Shown one piece after another: positions 43,000 to 53,509 of a DNA stretch of 64,000 nucleotides (its first letter is position 1; each line of letters begins with the position of its first letter). The notes beneath the pieces are model-generated. The model was not told the DNA's origin and searched no databases. It saw nothing but the letters and a program-made list of their open reading frames with translations. The stretch is from Lepidostoma basale. Lineage: Eukaryota > Arthropoda > Insecta > Trichoptera > Lepidostomatidae. Location: assembly GCA_022606425.2 (NCBI GenBank), contig JAHDVF020001235.1:1-64000 (forward strand), read 5' to 3'. The position numbers and the translations under genes were made by a program.

Positions 43000-43719
43000 A
43001 GGTTGTTGGCCTAATGCCCAACTAGGTGGACCAGTGCTTTTCTGTAAGGTTGTTCAATCCCTTAGCTGAGGGTGACCGATTTTGTGGCGCCGAAAATCGC
43101 CAATTGCCCTCTCTCTGATAGCTGTTGCACATCAACGTACGAGTACGTCCAATAAGCCACACCAGGGTTTTCGTGATCATAAACATCACACTTGGACGCC
43201 AGAGAGTTGGACTAGATGGTAGTGTTGCTGTTGTTATGCAACTATGGCGTTTCATGGCATTTACTGGTACACATACCTACCTTTTAGCACGGTATATCCC
43301 CCCACGGCCGAAACCATCCATTCAAATCCCAATTCGAAATGCATTATAAAAATCATATTGATTAGCATATATACTGCTTTTTCATGACATTTTTGTATTA
43401 ATATCCCTGAAACTCGTATCTTTGTTGTTTGCCCATTGTACCTATGTTTACCTTTGTTTTAGCCCATTGTAACAGCGCATTTCGCTATTGCTTAATAAAT
43501 TGTTTCGATTGTATAAATACTATATGTAAACAAAACTAATTGCATCCAGTTTGATGTTATTTCTATTTGCACTCGCTAATTGTACGAACGAAATATCTCA
43601 TTAAATACAACTAAATTTAATCAAAATTTAATTTTCACTAATAAAGTGTTTTCAGGGTATAACAAACATTATTTACATATTTAAACTGGTTTGAAAAAAT
43701 ATAAACAATGCACATTTAT
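43000..43719. other. Unassigned stretch, GC-richer to 43340
   Basis: 43020-43340 has overlapping 70-77-codon frames on both strands. None is recognised. It may be the body of an unknown repeat that ends at the 42925 fragment. Confidence 0.25.
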
Positions 43720-43840
43720 ACTTACTTACTAACCGCCATACTGTTGTATCCAGATAAACTTCTTTAACTTCCTCTATATTCATGCATTGTGACACACATG
43801 CTCGTCGAATTTTTCATAATCAAACTTTTTTCTTATCGTT
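43720..43840 (-). mobile_element. RTE-1 LINE, decayed 3' end
   Basis: ACTTACTTACTAACCGCC, then a deletion, AACTTCCTCTATATTCATGC, ATTGTGACACACATGCTCGT. The hairpin segment is lost. Confidence 0.6.
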
Positions 43841-43844
43841 TCCA

Positions 43845-44065
43845 ATAGGCCGTATGAACCCAATTACTGTATTCAATTGTTTTTTTAGCAATTATATTGA
43901 TTCTCATGACTTGTGATAGATAGCTAATCTATCATCATTTTATTGTCTGTGAATTCTACACTAGACCCAAGACAGTGTAACAATCACATTGACATCGTCG
44001 GGAATCAAACCAGGGACCTTCAGTATGGCAGTCAGAGCTCTTACCACTCTGCCACAAGGTCTTCA
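43845..44065 (-). mobile_element. SINE-1 copy
   Basis: Minus: TGGCAGAGTGGTAAGAGC, GGTCCCTGGTTTGATTCCCG, GTGTAGAATTCACAGACAAT, AATTGGGTTCATACGGCCTA. Same 3' subfamily as the 30 kb copy. Confidence 0.8.
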
Positions 44066-44069
44066 ACAC

Positions 44070-45045
44070 ATTTCTGCCTTTTAGTAACCAGTCCATTGGT
44101 GGTTTTATGGTTCCATTCTATGGTTTATGACTTAAACTGGTTAATTTCATATTTATGCAATTAACGGATAATTGTTTAATCTACAAAAATTTATTTATTA
44201 GCCAAAATCTCTTTCATATATGTTTTGTAGATTATAAACCGGTTTTGATTCTTTATCTGGGATATTTTTATCGCAATCGCCCTGATAAAGTACGGTGTCG
44301 TAAATGGTTCGTTATTTGAATTCATAATAGTTAACATTATTTAAATATCAATGAATAATATAATCAATACTCAATTAATAACCTAAATAATCAACCTATA
44401 TGAAAATACAATCGAAAAGTACAATTAAGATAAAATATGCCACCGCAAAGCAGATCTTAACAATATCAAGGAAAGAAAGGTTTATTTTTATTTGTCATTT
44501 TTTCACAAAATCTTTAAAAAAAATTGTATGCTGTACACAGTAATCGATGTCTTATTCACAATTTATAGTGTGTTTAGTGTTACAAGAAAAAATAAGCGTT
44601 TTATCAATGAACACATTTAATTTTTACTATTTTTTTTGTAGTAGGGATGACCTTAAATATCTTAAAATATTTATTTCATCTTAAAATATTATACTTCTTT
44701 TAACTTAGTTGTCGCGCACATTAGCTGCGATGCTGGAAGGAATTTGTTATTTTATTTCCAACATTTGCTAGAGACATGCCATGCGAAGAGAACAATTTAC
44801 AAGGATAAAATTTGAATCTCGCTTCCGCCACGTGAATGTGACTTACTTGGCACTAAATCCTTCCGCCCTCCGCTGGCGCTGCAGTCGCGGGAACATGGCG
44901 CCCGTGGGCGGAAATTCTCCATTCCGAATCCTCGTTCTCATTCCATGCGAAGCCATATGAAAATGCTGTGAATTTCGTTATTATTATCATTACAAAAGCT
45001 AATTGTCTTCTTCACTTACTACCTCAAGAGCTTTGTAATGAAGAA
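44070..45045. other. Unassigned stretch with GC-rich island
   Basis: 44815-44950 is GC-rich (TCCGCTGGCGCTGCAGTCGC). No coding recognised. AT-rich elsewhere. Confidence 0.3.
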
Positions 45046-45375
45046 AGCTAACTAACTAACTATTACGTCGTTTCCCCGCAGCGGTAGGTAGAGATGATTG
45101 ACCGCCACACTGCTCTTTCTCGAGCTTCATCTACATACATACATCGTAACGCGCTCACTTTTCGGTTTTCTCGACTTCGAATGATTCCGACGAGAAATGT
45201 AAGGCAGATGATTGCATTCTAAGTAAAATTTAAATAGAAACACTTAGATAGTTTGGACATGTGGAACGAAAGCATAAGAGATGTTATAAAAATTGTATAC
45301 AAGCAATGTGAATGGAAAAAGAAGTCAAAAACGTCCAAGAAAAACATGACAAGACCAAATTAATTGATTTGTTAC
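45046..45375 (-). mobile_element. RTE-1 LINE with inverted 5' part (twin-priming structure)
   Basis: 45046-45185 is the RTE-1 3' end on minus (CTAACTAACTA tail, GTTTCCCCGCAGCGGTAGG, through the ...ARSRESRKTE part). The next segment, 45190-45375, is RTE-1 upstream sequence on plus (CDEKCKADDCILSKI-like, FGHVERKHK, CKCSEWKKKSKTSKKNMTRP-like). The 5' part of the element is thus inverted relative to its own 3' part. Confidence 0.7.
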
Positions 45376-45379
45376 TAAA

Positions 45380-45860
45380 AGAAAATGAAGTGTATTAAAA
45401 CTTTTTTGTTATTAATGAATATATCGATTTTGTTAAACCTTAATAAAATGACATTTGAGAAAAGCAAACACGTCAGACACCTAAAATATAATGAACTTTT
45501 TAGAAAACGAAGGTTAAATCAATGTTAATTTTTATATAGAGTTCAATATTATTTACGGAACTTTTAATGTACTTCAACTAGTTAAATTAATTCATTTTAT
45601 GCAAATGCAATTTATTGTTAATAAGAAATTTCTTTCAAGCTTAACTGTATTAAATTAATATTTGTTATCAAGCCTTCTACGTGGCTGGACAGATTAATGG
45701 GAGAAGACTACCTCAACACATTCGAAGTCAAAATATTCTCCCCCATGACGAATGTTACGTTCACCCTTAAGTGAATCACTCAAAAATAATCCGCTTTATA
45801 AAATTACCGTTCAAAACTATTAATAGTTAGTTGATATTACCGTTATATAATATAATAATA
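45380..45860. other. Unassigned stretch
   Basis: AT-rich, nothing recognised. Confidence 0.35.
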
Positions 45861-45866
45861 ATAACC

Positions 45867-45970
45867 AGGATGCAGTCTGCACAGGACAGAGTGACATGGA
45901 AGCGAATGGAGGAGGCCTTTGTCCAGGAGTGGACGGGAATAGGCTAAAGAAGAAGAAGAAGAAGAAGATT
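45867..45970 (+). mobile_element. RTE-2 LINE, 3'-most 100 bp
   Basis: WMQSAQDRVTWKRMEEAFVQ, EWTGIG stop, then AAGAAGAAGAAGAAGAAG tail. The ORF end is intact; everything upstream is missing. Confidence 0.85.
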
Positions 45971-45974
45971 ACCG

Positions 45975-47290
45975 TATAAAACTATGAATAATTAGTTGGT
46001 ATCTAATAGATGGTGTATTTATTATTTACTTAGGATTGTAGAGATTCTGTTTTATTACTAATTGAGATTTTTTTTTAATGATTTAAATTTATATTTTAAC
46101 GAAATGTCAATAATAAATTTTAACGAAATGTCAATAAACTGTTATAAAACTTCTAAAAAACATTTTTTTTATTCGTATTAATAATTATAAATGGAGTTTT
46201 ACATCATGGTTCAAAAAAAATGGCAATACTAGTATAAATTCACAACACAAAGTGAGAATAGCGCTTACAAGAGATTCTAGATTAATACGATATATTTTAG
46301 ATGAATGAATTAATAGAAAGAAGTATTTTATTTATATTCTATATTGATGACAGTTAAGAAGAATAACATTTTGGGTAGTCATCAACCATTGCCATAACTC
46401 ATCTCAGATGTCATTCAATTTGCTTCAGTGCCCTAATAGAAACTTTCATCCAATTCACATTAAATACAGCAATATATTTAGGACCCAGGATCATAAATCA
46501 ACTGAAACTAGCGCTTCCTAGATCCAAAATTTTAGGAAGAGTCGAAACGAGAAAGCACTTAAATTTATGACAGAACAAAACTGTTTGTCATAACTTTGAA
46601 AATGGATCCGTCTTAAAAGCTTCAGCCCCTATAAGCCCCCAATCGTACAACGACTGCGATGTTTATTGAGAAAACATCCATCCATAAAGTAACCAGGGAG
46701 GCCAAGGGACCTTACAAAAGATAATCAAACGCATAGGAAATTTTGAAAGGGGGTCCAAGCCATGTTTGATCGCCCGTTACGATTAAAGCAAAGCTTTCTC
46801 GATTCATGTTTTATCTTGATTTTCAAATTATACAAAGACATACCTGAAGTTTGGCGAAATCTGTATCTGGGAAATTATGATAATCATTTCAAAGGAATTT
46901 ACGATACTTTGAAGATTTAAAAGTTGCAATCGTATGGTTTTTTTTTAATTATTACTGTGAAATAATTTAATAAAAAGCCTTTTGAGAATTTAAAACTTAA
47001 AAACAATTTATTAATTAATATTTTCATATTTTTTCAAATTTCAATTTCATTTTTAAACTTGTAAACTGTTCTAAATAGGATGTTTTTTGTCGAAGCTATT
47101 ATCTAAGTACGAAGCTATGTCGAAGCTATTATATTTAATCTGATATAATTATCATAAATTGGTATTTCCATAAATATTTGTTTTCTTCGACAATCATTAA
47201 AATTTCTCTTCGATGTAACTCATAAAAAATCTTTTTTAATTTAAAAAGAAAAACTTTTTAATACATATTTAGTTGAATTCTACTTGATTT
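45975..47290. other. Unassigned stretch
   Basis: A weak family G piece near 46140-46190 (AAAACTTCTAAAAAACA, ATTCGTATTAATAATT). 46400-46800 is less AT-rich and free of element signatures. Confidence 0.3.
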
Positions 47291-47354
47291 TATGGTTTAG
47301 ACCGGTTTCGACAACTTCTGCTCCACCAAGCTGCCGAAACCGGTCGAAACCATA
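47291..47354. repeat. Family E-like palindrome with GAAACCGGUC cores
   Basis: TATGGTTTAGACCGGTTTCG is mirrored by CGAAACCGGTCGAAACCATA around a 24-base interior with CTTCTGCTCCACCAAGCTG. Each arm contains GAAA-CCGG-UC, the 3' half of a hammerhead core as in motif D. The CUGANGA half is not clear. Confidence 0.4.
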
Positions 47355-47364
47355 ATATTAAGTG

Positions 47365-47590
47365 GAACGGCTATCGTGGCAGAGTTGTATCAGCTATGAC
47401 TGCCATACCGAAGGTCCTGTGTTTGATTCCCGGCGTTGACAGTGTGAAAATAAAAAAATGTAATCTCACGCTGTCTATGGTCTGGTAGAATAAATGTGAC
47501 AAAAAAATAGCGATAGACTAGCTACCTATCACATGTAATGAGACAAAAAATTATATAAAATAATTGGGTTCAAAAAACCTGTTGTGTACA
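47365..47590 (+). mobile_element. SINE-1 copy
   Basis: Head CGTGGCAGAGTTGTATCAG (A box worn), B box GTTTGATTCCC (near 47423), then GTCTATGGTCTGGTAGAAT, TAGCTACCTATCACATG, AATTGGGTTCAAAAAACCTG. An insertion of about 15 bases lies in the middle. Confidence 0.75.
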
Positions 47591-47594
47591 AAAA

Positions 47595-48185
47595 TGTAGA
47601 AAGCAACGGGAAATTTCCACATTAAAAAGAAGGATCAAGTGACATCGCAAGAACCAGCAAAGATTTTAATAGACTTTGCTGCAAAACCAATTCCTGGAAT
47701 ATTTGGTATTAATTTATATTTTATTTTATTATTTACAATGAACTTTCAAGAAATTCCAATTTATTATTACTGTCTTAACCTTTTAAATGCCGGGAGGTAT
47801 GCATATGGCCGGAACCCATAGGCAACTTTTTTTTGATAATTAAAAACTCTTAAATACATATTTTTCGGAAATATGTTTAAAGTACATAATAAAAACTTAC
47901 CATTTAAATGATCCATGCTTCGTTTATGCCTTCGCTTATCGAAAAAATAAAACTTAAATTCTCACAAGACGTCAGGGTTGGCACATAGCTTATCATTATA
48001 AATTAAATCATATACGTCAAATATGAATTTCAACTAACGGGAATTTCTGTAATTCCCAAAAAAAATATTTCTAGAGCGCAAGTGTTTGACGAGTGTCAAC
48101 CCTGCATAGTGCAACGCATTTTTATTGACCAACGAAGCTTTTTTTTAATCAATGTAATATCGATAACTCTTGACAATATGTTGCA
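47595..48185. other. Unassigned stretch
   Basis: Nothing recognised. Confidence 0.3.
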
Positions 48186-48189
48186 TCTT

Positions 48190-48625
48190 ATTATTTCAAC
48201 ATGGTGTCAAGAGATGTAACTATACATTTAAAATATTAGATTATTTAATAATAACATGTGGCGTCGAAGCAAGGGCAGACACAGCAAGGACCAAACAAGA
48301 TTTAAGGACTTCCGAAATGAAGACACTGAGGACGATAGCAGGCAAGACACTGAGAGATCGCGTGAGGAATACCAAAATAAGAGAGGTATGTGAGGTTGAG
48401 GATATTCAAAGATGGAATAGACAGCGAAAAGGGGAATGGTACGGTTATGTTCAACGAATGGACACCACCAGACTCCCCTATATTGGATTGGATAATCAGC
48501 CTCATGGGACTCGTCCTCGTGGAAGACCTCAAAATATGGAAAGACAGCTGGGAATCTACCTCACAGGAGGAGCAAAGCTCTGGAGAACAGACCACATAGT
48601 TCTACAACAAGGAAGAAGAAGATTA
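48190..48625 (+). mobile_element. ARADT-family LINE, C-terminal region with open frame
   Basis: The 159-codon frame (48170-48649) contains GVEARADTARTKQDLRTSEM, KTLRTIAGKTLRDRVRNTKI, REVCEVEDIQRWNRQRKGEW, YGYVQRMDTTRLPYIGLDNQ, GTRPRGRPQNMERQLG, ending with a tail AGGAAGAAGAAGA (48609-48621). It is C-terminal to the RT domain. The frame is open over the whole matched region, so the copy is recent compared with 5490-5835. Confidence 0.8.
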
Positions 48626-48649
48626 TTTAAAAGAGTCAAACTTGGCTAG

Positions 48650-49415
48650 ATATTAAATGTTAAAGTACCGCGTCTAAATACGTCAATTTTGAATGGCCGG
48701 CCTCCCGTTCACGGGATAATAGAACGTCTATAGACGGTTGTGGTATAGAACCAGTTAAATGTTGTAAGTGGTAAAATATGTTATAAAAAATCATATTTCT
48801 TAAAAATTAAATAATCCAATACGTATTTAAGATTAAAGGACAAAGAGTAGGGTGACGCATGGTTATTTACACTCACCACTTCAGCTGTATCTTATTAGAT
48901 AAACAAGCTAAGAACGAACGGACTGGCACCCCGCAAGAAGTCGCCTCTTGTTCCACCACTCTCGGAGCATGCAAATGTTTGCCCGCCTCCAACCCTTTTT
49001 GCCACTCTTGTCAAAATGATACAACAGAACACACATCAACCCTTCTTCTCCCCGTCACTTCGCCGAGAGGGCGCGGGGGGAGGCAGTCGCGGCGACCCTC
49101 GCCACTCGGCGGGTCAAGTGCTCCACTGAGTAGCAGACTGACTGCTGGGGTAACTTATATCCAAAGGGTGAGATTAATGTGGTGTGTTTTCTTATTTTTA
49201 TTCGTTTTAATGGCGGCTTACAAAGTACAACTAAATAAATAATTCAAATGGTACTTGAGACTTGAAAATTAATCTCCAACTTCGCTTTTTGCGAAATAGT
49301 CCAGAGTATATTTTTTTGTAACTGTACTGAAATATTCGTCAAATATTTCAACTATTGATAATATTAATCAATACTTAACTCTTAACAGAATTATTATTAT
49401 TTTGTTTTTTGTTGA
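48650..49415. other. Unassigned stretch with GC-rich island
   Basis: 48900-49160 is GC-rich (GGGCGCGGGGGGAGGCAGTC) and holds a 127-codon plus frame (48859-49242, ...TSPRGRGGRQSRRPSP...). I recognise no domain; the arginine/serine-rich piece may be due to composition. Confidence 0.3.
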
Positions 49416-49419
49416 ATCG

Positions 49420-49640
49420 CTTTTTATATCATCACAGCGCGAGCCAAATCTATGTAAAGGGTATAGCTATCAATTTGATTCTCATGACATGTGATAGGTA
49501 GCTAATCTATCGCCATTTTATTGTCACGTGAATTCTACACCAGACCAAAGACAGTGTGACAATCACACTGCCACCGCCAGGAATCATACCCGGGACCTTC
49601 ATTCATAGCACTGCCACTCGGTCACTAAGGTCTTTGTGGT
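49420..49640 (-). mobile_element. SINE-1 copy, 3' end like the 13.4 kb copy
   Basis: The 3' terminal block TTTTTATATCATCACAGCGC, GAGCCAAATCTATGTAAAGG at 49425-49463, then the body, then CCCGGGTATGATTCC (minus B box, mutated) and the head near 49630. Confidence 0.8.
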
Positions 49641-50106
49641 ATTATGGTAGTCTTTATTAATTAATATTTTCATGGTTTCACTTGTTTATTTTGTTATTTT
49701 ATATCCTCTAATTTCAATTAAATTCTGTTTTTACATTGTGATATTTGTTTGTTCTTTCTTTAAAAAAATCGTTTAAAAATTATATAAAACGTAACAAACA
49801 TTTTTTTAGTAATTTGATAACTTCGTGAAATTCGTTTTTATAATAACAGTATATTCTTTATTGGTTTGAATTTGTATTACATAGATGAGAGACGTTTAAA
49901 AAACCTTTCTAGATAACTTGTGATTTTGAATCTATGGTTTATAGGTTGCCGATTTTAACTCAAATTATAAAGCAACTGCTCTGGAATGCATGGTAATGCA
50001 TTGGCTGATCTGAATAAACTGTGTAAATATTATATTTCGTGATAGTGTGAGTTGCCTCAGGGATGCAATATCAATGTTATGATTCTTTCTTATTCTTTAG
50101 CTTAAT

Positions 50107-50290
50107 CGGGTGGTGGTCTAGGGGATAGAACGCTTGGCTTTTCTGATCCAGGGGACATGGGTTCGAGCCTGGACACGACCCGATTCCTTCTTCGTAATAA
50201 TGAGCTATTTTCTGCTCATATTGAAGATTGTAATATAAATTCTAACACCATTGATTTAAATCATTGGGTTTAGTCTTTTTTTTTTAATTT
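50107..50290 (+). mobile_element. SINE-2, tRNA-derived
   Basis: A box TGGTCTAGGGG (50114-50124), B box GGTTCGAGCC (50160-50169), body AATAATGAGCTATTTTCTGC, T-rich end. The head includes a small TTTT insertion relative to 8912. Confidence 0.85.
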
Positions 50291-50660
50291 TAAAAAATAT
50301 TTTTTTTATGCTTCTCTTCTTATAATGTAATTGCAAACGATCTGGAATTATATATCTGTAATGTTTGTGATTTTTTATCAAAATAAATGACATAAATGAA
50401 ATAAAAGTGAAAAGAATTATTGGAGTACGTGAAAGGTGGAGCTTCGAGCACATCGTAAAAGATTCTGATGAGTTTCATGGATTTTGGTAGTAAGTGTAAT
50501 GAATGTTAAAGAGTAGTTTCCACTTATTGCGCTCAAGCTCGATACAAAAGCATTATGAAATTTTGCTTTATAATCATTTTAAGAAGGAAATGAAAAACAA
50601 CGCTGCTTACATTCCACTTTAATTTGATAAATATCTTTAAAAAATAATAATATTAACCAC

Positions 50661-50691
50661 GACATGTTTTGGAGGTGACCTCCATCCTCAG
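50661..50691 (-). ncRNA. Hammerhead-like motif B1
   Basis: CUGAGGA, U, stem II GGAGG/CCUCC, AAAA (G12 lost), CAUG, UC, then GUGG. Confidence 0.5.
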
Positions 50692-50880
50692 ATGTAAAAA
50701 TATAACTGTTCAATCATATATAATATAAAACTGTTTCTGTGTTAATCAGTCATATATTTACATCTTATTTACACCTTATATTTACACATGTCGTGGTTAA
50801 TATTATTATCTTATAAAGATATTTAATACATTAAAGTGGAACGTAAACAAGGTTGTTTCTTCAATTGCAATTTTACGTTC

Positions 50881-50911
50881 CACCTTTTTCGAGGGTGACC
50901 TCCATCCTCAG
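50881..50911 (-). ncRNA. Hammerhead-like motif B3
   Basis: CUGAGGA, U, stem II GGAGG with CCCUC (slipped pairing), GAAA, AAGGUG instead of CAUGUC. The cleavage-site half is mutated. Confidence 0.4.
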
Positions 50912-50978
50912 GTGTAATTATATAAGTGATTAACACAGAAACAATTACATATTTGATTGAACAGACATATATTTACAC

Positions 50979-51009
50979 CTGAGGATGGAGGTCACCTCCG
51001 AAACATGTC
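50979..51009 (+). ncRNA. Hammerhead ribozyme-like motif B4, best core
   Basis: CUGAGGA (50979-50985), U, stem II GGAGG/CCUCC (50987-50991 with 50995-50999) around UCA, GAAA (51000-51003), palindrome CAUG (51004-51007), UC; predicted cleavage after 51009. Flanks CAC (50976-50978) and GUG (51010-51012) pair as stem I. All invariant positions are kept apart from the extra U. Confidence 0.65.
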
Positions 51010-51081
51010 GTGGTTAATATTATTATTTTATAAAGATATTTAATAAATTAAATTTTCTTCAATTGCAAGTTTACGTTCCAC

Positions 51082-51112
51082 AACATGTTTCAAGGGTGAC
51101 CTCCATCCTCAG
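51082..51112 (-). ncRNA. Hammerhead-like motif B5
   Basis: CUGAGGA, U, GGAGG with CCCUU (weak), GAAA, CAUG, UU, GUGG. Stem I CAC/GUG is kept. Confidence 0.5.
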
Positions 51113-51179
51113 GTGTAAATATGTAACTGATTAACACAGAAACAGTTATATATTTGATTGAAAAGTTATATTTTTACAT

Positions 51180-51206
51180 CTGAGGATGGAGGTTGTCAAA
51201 CATGTC
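51180..51206 (+). ncRNA. Hammerhead-like motif B6, stem II eroded
   Basis: CUGAGGA, U, GGAGGUUGUC, AAA, CAUG, UC, GUGG. The CCUCC strand is lost, so it is inactive. Confidence 0.4.
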
Positions 51207-51269
51207 GTGGTTAATATTATTATTTTTTAAAGATATTAAATGAATTAAAGTGGAACATAAATAGCGTTA

Positions 51270-52005
51270 TTTTCCAATTCCAATGTTATTAAAATTAATT
51301 AACACGTTTCTGAAGAATTGCATGAAGATTCCTGTGTTTTAACAATCTCTTTGTTTAAGTTCTCCGTACGTGTTTTAATGTAAATAATTTAATACGTCAA
51401 TCCTAGAGGATTTCACAGGTCAGTCTTGTCTCGCGGGTGTTTGCACTGAAGAGGACGACAGCGTGACAGATCGTCTCGCTAACAAGCGGATCCTAGTTCA
51501 CGGCCCTCCGCAAACAGAAACAAGAGATTACGGGGACAGGCGACCGTTACCCGGAGATAAAGACCCCATATTCAGGGACCACGATTCCCTGCATCCCTCG
51601 AGTAAACTCAACTAAAATTCTTTAGCTGAATGAAAAATTAAATTGAATATTTTATTCAAGTTAGATTGCGTCGTAGTCTCGGTTGAGTTTACATTGCCGC
51701 TCCGGTGAAACGCTGTAAGGCGGGTGCAAAATGAATGGCGGACTTCCGCACGCGAGATATTTGAGAGCCTCCACCATACTTCATCTGGCTTAATGAAAAA
51801 CAAACATTTTGTGACGCGAGGAGCTTGTATTCATTAAAGCAGTGTTTGCAGAGCAACGTCTAGATTTGAATATGCTTTTCTTGTATTGACGCTCGCGGGA
51901 CGGTGGCTGCCCCGCTGGACCCGTTGTTTATCCATTGATTCCACGCACGTGACAAGGGGTTTTTAATTAAAATATGAAATTTACATACGTATAAAATAAA
52001 CAAGT
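51270..52005. other. Unassigned stretch with GC-richer island
   Basis: 51410-51960 is GC-richer and free of element signatures. Short frames only. Candidate host regulatory DNA. Confidence 0.3.
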
Positions 52006-52009
52006 AAAC

Positions 52010-52560
52010 TAACTAACTAACTAACCATCACACCGTCTCCCCGAAGGGGTAGGCAGAAAGTATGGACTGACACACTTTTCTTTCCTGACATATTTCTCTC
52101 GCTTCCTCAACATTCATACATCGTGTCATGCACGCGCGTCGATTTCTCTGACTCCTCACATGGCCGACATTCAATATTTGATTTATTTGATCGTGCCACG
52201 TTTTCCTCGGTCTTCCTCTATTTCTGGTTCCATTTACATCATTAACATATAATTTTTTTACCATTCTTTCTTCATTCATTCATTCCATATGTCCAAACCA
52301 TCTTAATGATCCTTTCATTATTTTGTTCATGACACCATCATTCGCACCGCATTCACTTCTTATATTTTCATTCGACACTCTATCATACACAGAGTATCCG
52401 CACATTCGTCTAAGAGATCTCATTTCTATTGCATTTATTCTACTTTCATCCTTCTTTTGCCAGTTCCATGCTTCGCTTCCATACATAAGGGTCGGTAGAA
52501 GAACACCATTGTGCACTGCCATTCTAGCTTTTTGGATAGGTTTTTGTTTTAAATTTAATT
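52010..52560 (-). mobile_element. RTE-1 LINE, longest preserved 3' segment
   Basis: Frames 52570-52280 and 52279-52028 together give KPIQKARMAVHNGVLLPTLM, YGSEAWNWQKKDESRINAIE, RSLRRMCGYSVYDRVSNENI, RWFGHME / MNEERMVKKLYVNDVNGTRN, GRPRKTWHDQINQILNVGHV, ACMTRCMNVEEAREICQERK, SILSAYPFGETV. A single codon-level break (TGA region) at 52279 separates them. (TTAG)n tail at 52010-52025. Little decay; a recent insertion, 5' truncated. Confidence 0.9.
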
Positions 52561-52683
52561 TTAAGTGCACTTATAAACAAGTATGCGAGAATATACGTGT
52601 GTGTTAAACTTCTTCAAGAAGTTTAAGTGTAATCAATTATTTAACAACACATATTTTCAAGTGTAATAAATTATTTAGTTTAA

Positions 52684-52755
52684 AAATGGAAAGAAGGATG
52701 GAGTGACGCATCGGTTAAAGTGTGGCAGTCCATTTTTTCTGCCTACCCTTTTGGA
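52684..52755 (+). mobile_element. SINE-3 fragment
   Basis: GAAGGATGGAGTGACGCATC, GTTAAAGTGTGGCAGTCCAT, TTTTTCTGCCTACCCTTTTGG. It ends inside the terminal hairpin, where the Jockey-like fragment begins. Confidence 0.7.
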
Positions 52756-52995
52756 AATACGTCAGCAGACGTTCAGCAGACTAATTGCTCTTCCCACCGG
52801 CGTCACCAGAGGCAAATTGGTTCTGGTGGCCGGAAGGTCAATCTGTGCTGTTGCTGTCGGAGAAATCTACCAGGGACAAAAATACGAACACCCTCTAGCA
52901 CGGCCGAGTTCTCGAAATATCCCCTGATTAATTTAAATAAATGGGTAATGAGATGCCCATCTCTTCGAAGCTGTAAAAAAACGATTCACAAAACG
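52756..52995 (-). mobile_element. Jockey-like LINE, 3' fragment
   Basis: On minus: NYLKRLR-like, NQGIFRELGRARGC-like, FVPGRFLRQQQHRLTFRPPE-like, TNLPLVTPVGRAISLLN. Corresponds to the right part of the 37.6 kb copy. Frame broken by one deletion near 52835. Confidence 0.7.
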
Positions 52996-53067
52996 ATATT
53001 AACATTTTTTTAAACATTATAGTTTATCGACCCTCGATTGTTTTTAATATTTTATATAATCCGTATT

Positions 53068-53506
53068 GTGCGGTTGGCTACATTTGAAGCTTGTATATAT
53101 ATCGCACCGTGGGTGTAAAACCGAAACAAGTGCAAATATACAATTTGGAGATATGGGAGTTTAAAGACTTCATATTGCTTGGAAAAACTGTTTTTTTTTA
53201 ATAAACCAATGATTTTCAGTTTAAAGTTATATACCTATAAACCGAAAATCATTGGTTTATTAAAAAAAAAAACAGTTTTTCCAAGCAATATGAAGTCTTT
53301 AAACTCCCATTTCTCCAAACTGTACAATTGCACTTGTTTCGGTTTTACACGGTGCGACATGTATATTATTTAACCTTATTTCTTTATTTCCGTACATCTA
53401 AATTATGGGTAATATTATTATGAACTGGGGACACTCCATCTGAGCTGCAAATGTAGTCAACCGCAGTTCCAGACCATTTTTTACTACAAATGAAGCGAGC
53501 CGCACA
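53068..53506. mobile_element. Family J MITE-like element with internal long hairpin
   Basis: Ends TGTGCGGTTGGCTACATTTG (left) and CAAATGAAGCGAGCCGCACA (right) are inverted repeats, as in the 32881-33095 copy. The interior is filled by the 120-bp hairpin at 53103-53356. Non-coding. Confidence 0.65.
53103..53356. repeat. Near-perfect 120-bp hairpin
   Basis: The arm 53103-53226 (CGCACCGTGGGTGTAAAACC ... GATTTTCAGTTTAAAG) is the reverse complement of 53235-53356 with only a few mismatches, one 3-base indel and a loop of about 8 bases. Transcribed from either side it would fold into a long double-stranded RNA hairpin. Confidence 0.85.
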
Positions 53507-53509
53507 ATT

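Larger units (their letters stand above)
50607..51265. repeat. Family B alternating palindrome array with hammerhead cores
   Basis: Three head-to-head units (about 50607-50850, 50866-51060, 51070-51265). Each unit is a minus half and a plus half, with outer ends of GTGGAACGTAAA or its mirror, AAAGATATTTAATA, ATTATTAATATTAACCACGA or mirror, and a core on each half. Five recognisable cores alternate -, -, +, -, +; a sixth (unit 1, plus half, about 50783-50796) has lost CUGAGGA to GAA but keeps CAUGUCGUGG. Inner spacers share AACAGTTATATATTTGATTGA-like blocks. Confidence 0.8.

Noticed and set aside
48302..48595. Minus-strand 97-codon frame
   Set aside because: Antisense shadow of the ARADT LINE frame.
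50607..51265. CRISPR-like array
   Set aside because: The repeated units alternate in orientation, are longer than CRISPR repeats and have related spacers; this is eukaryotic DNA.
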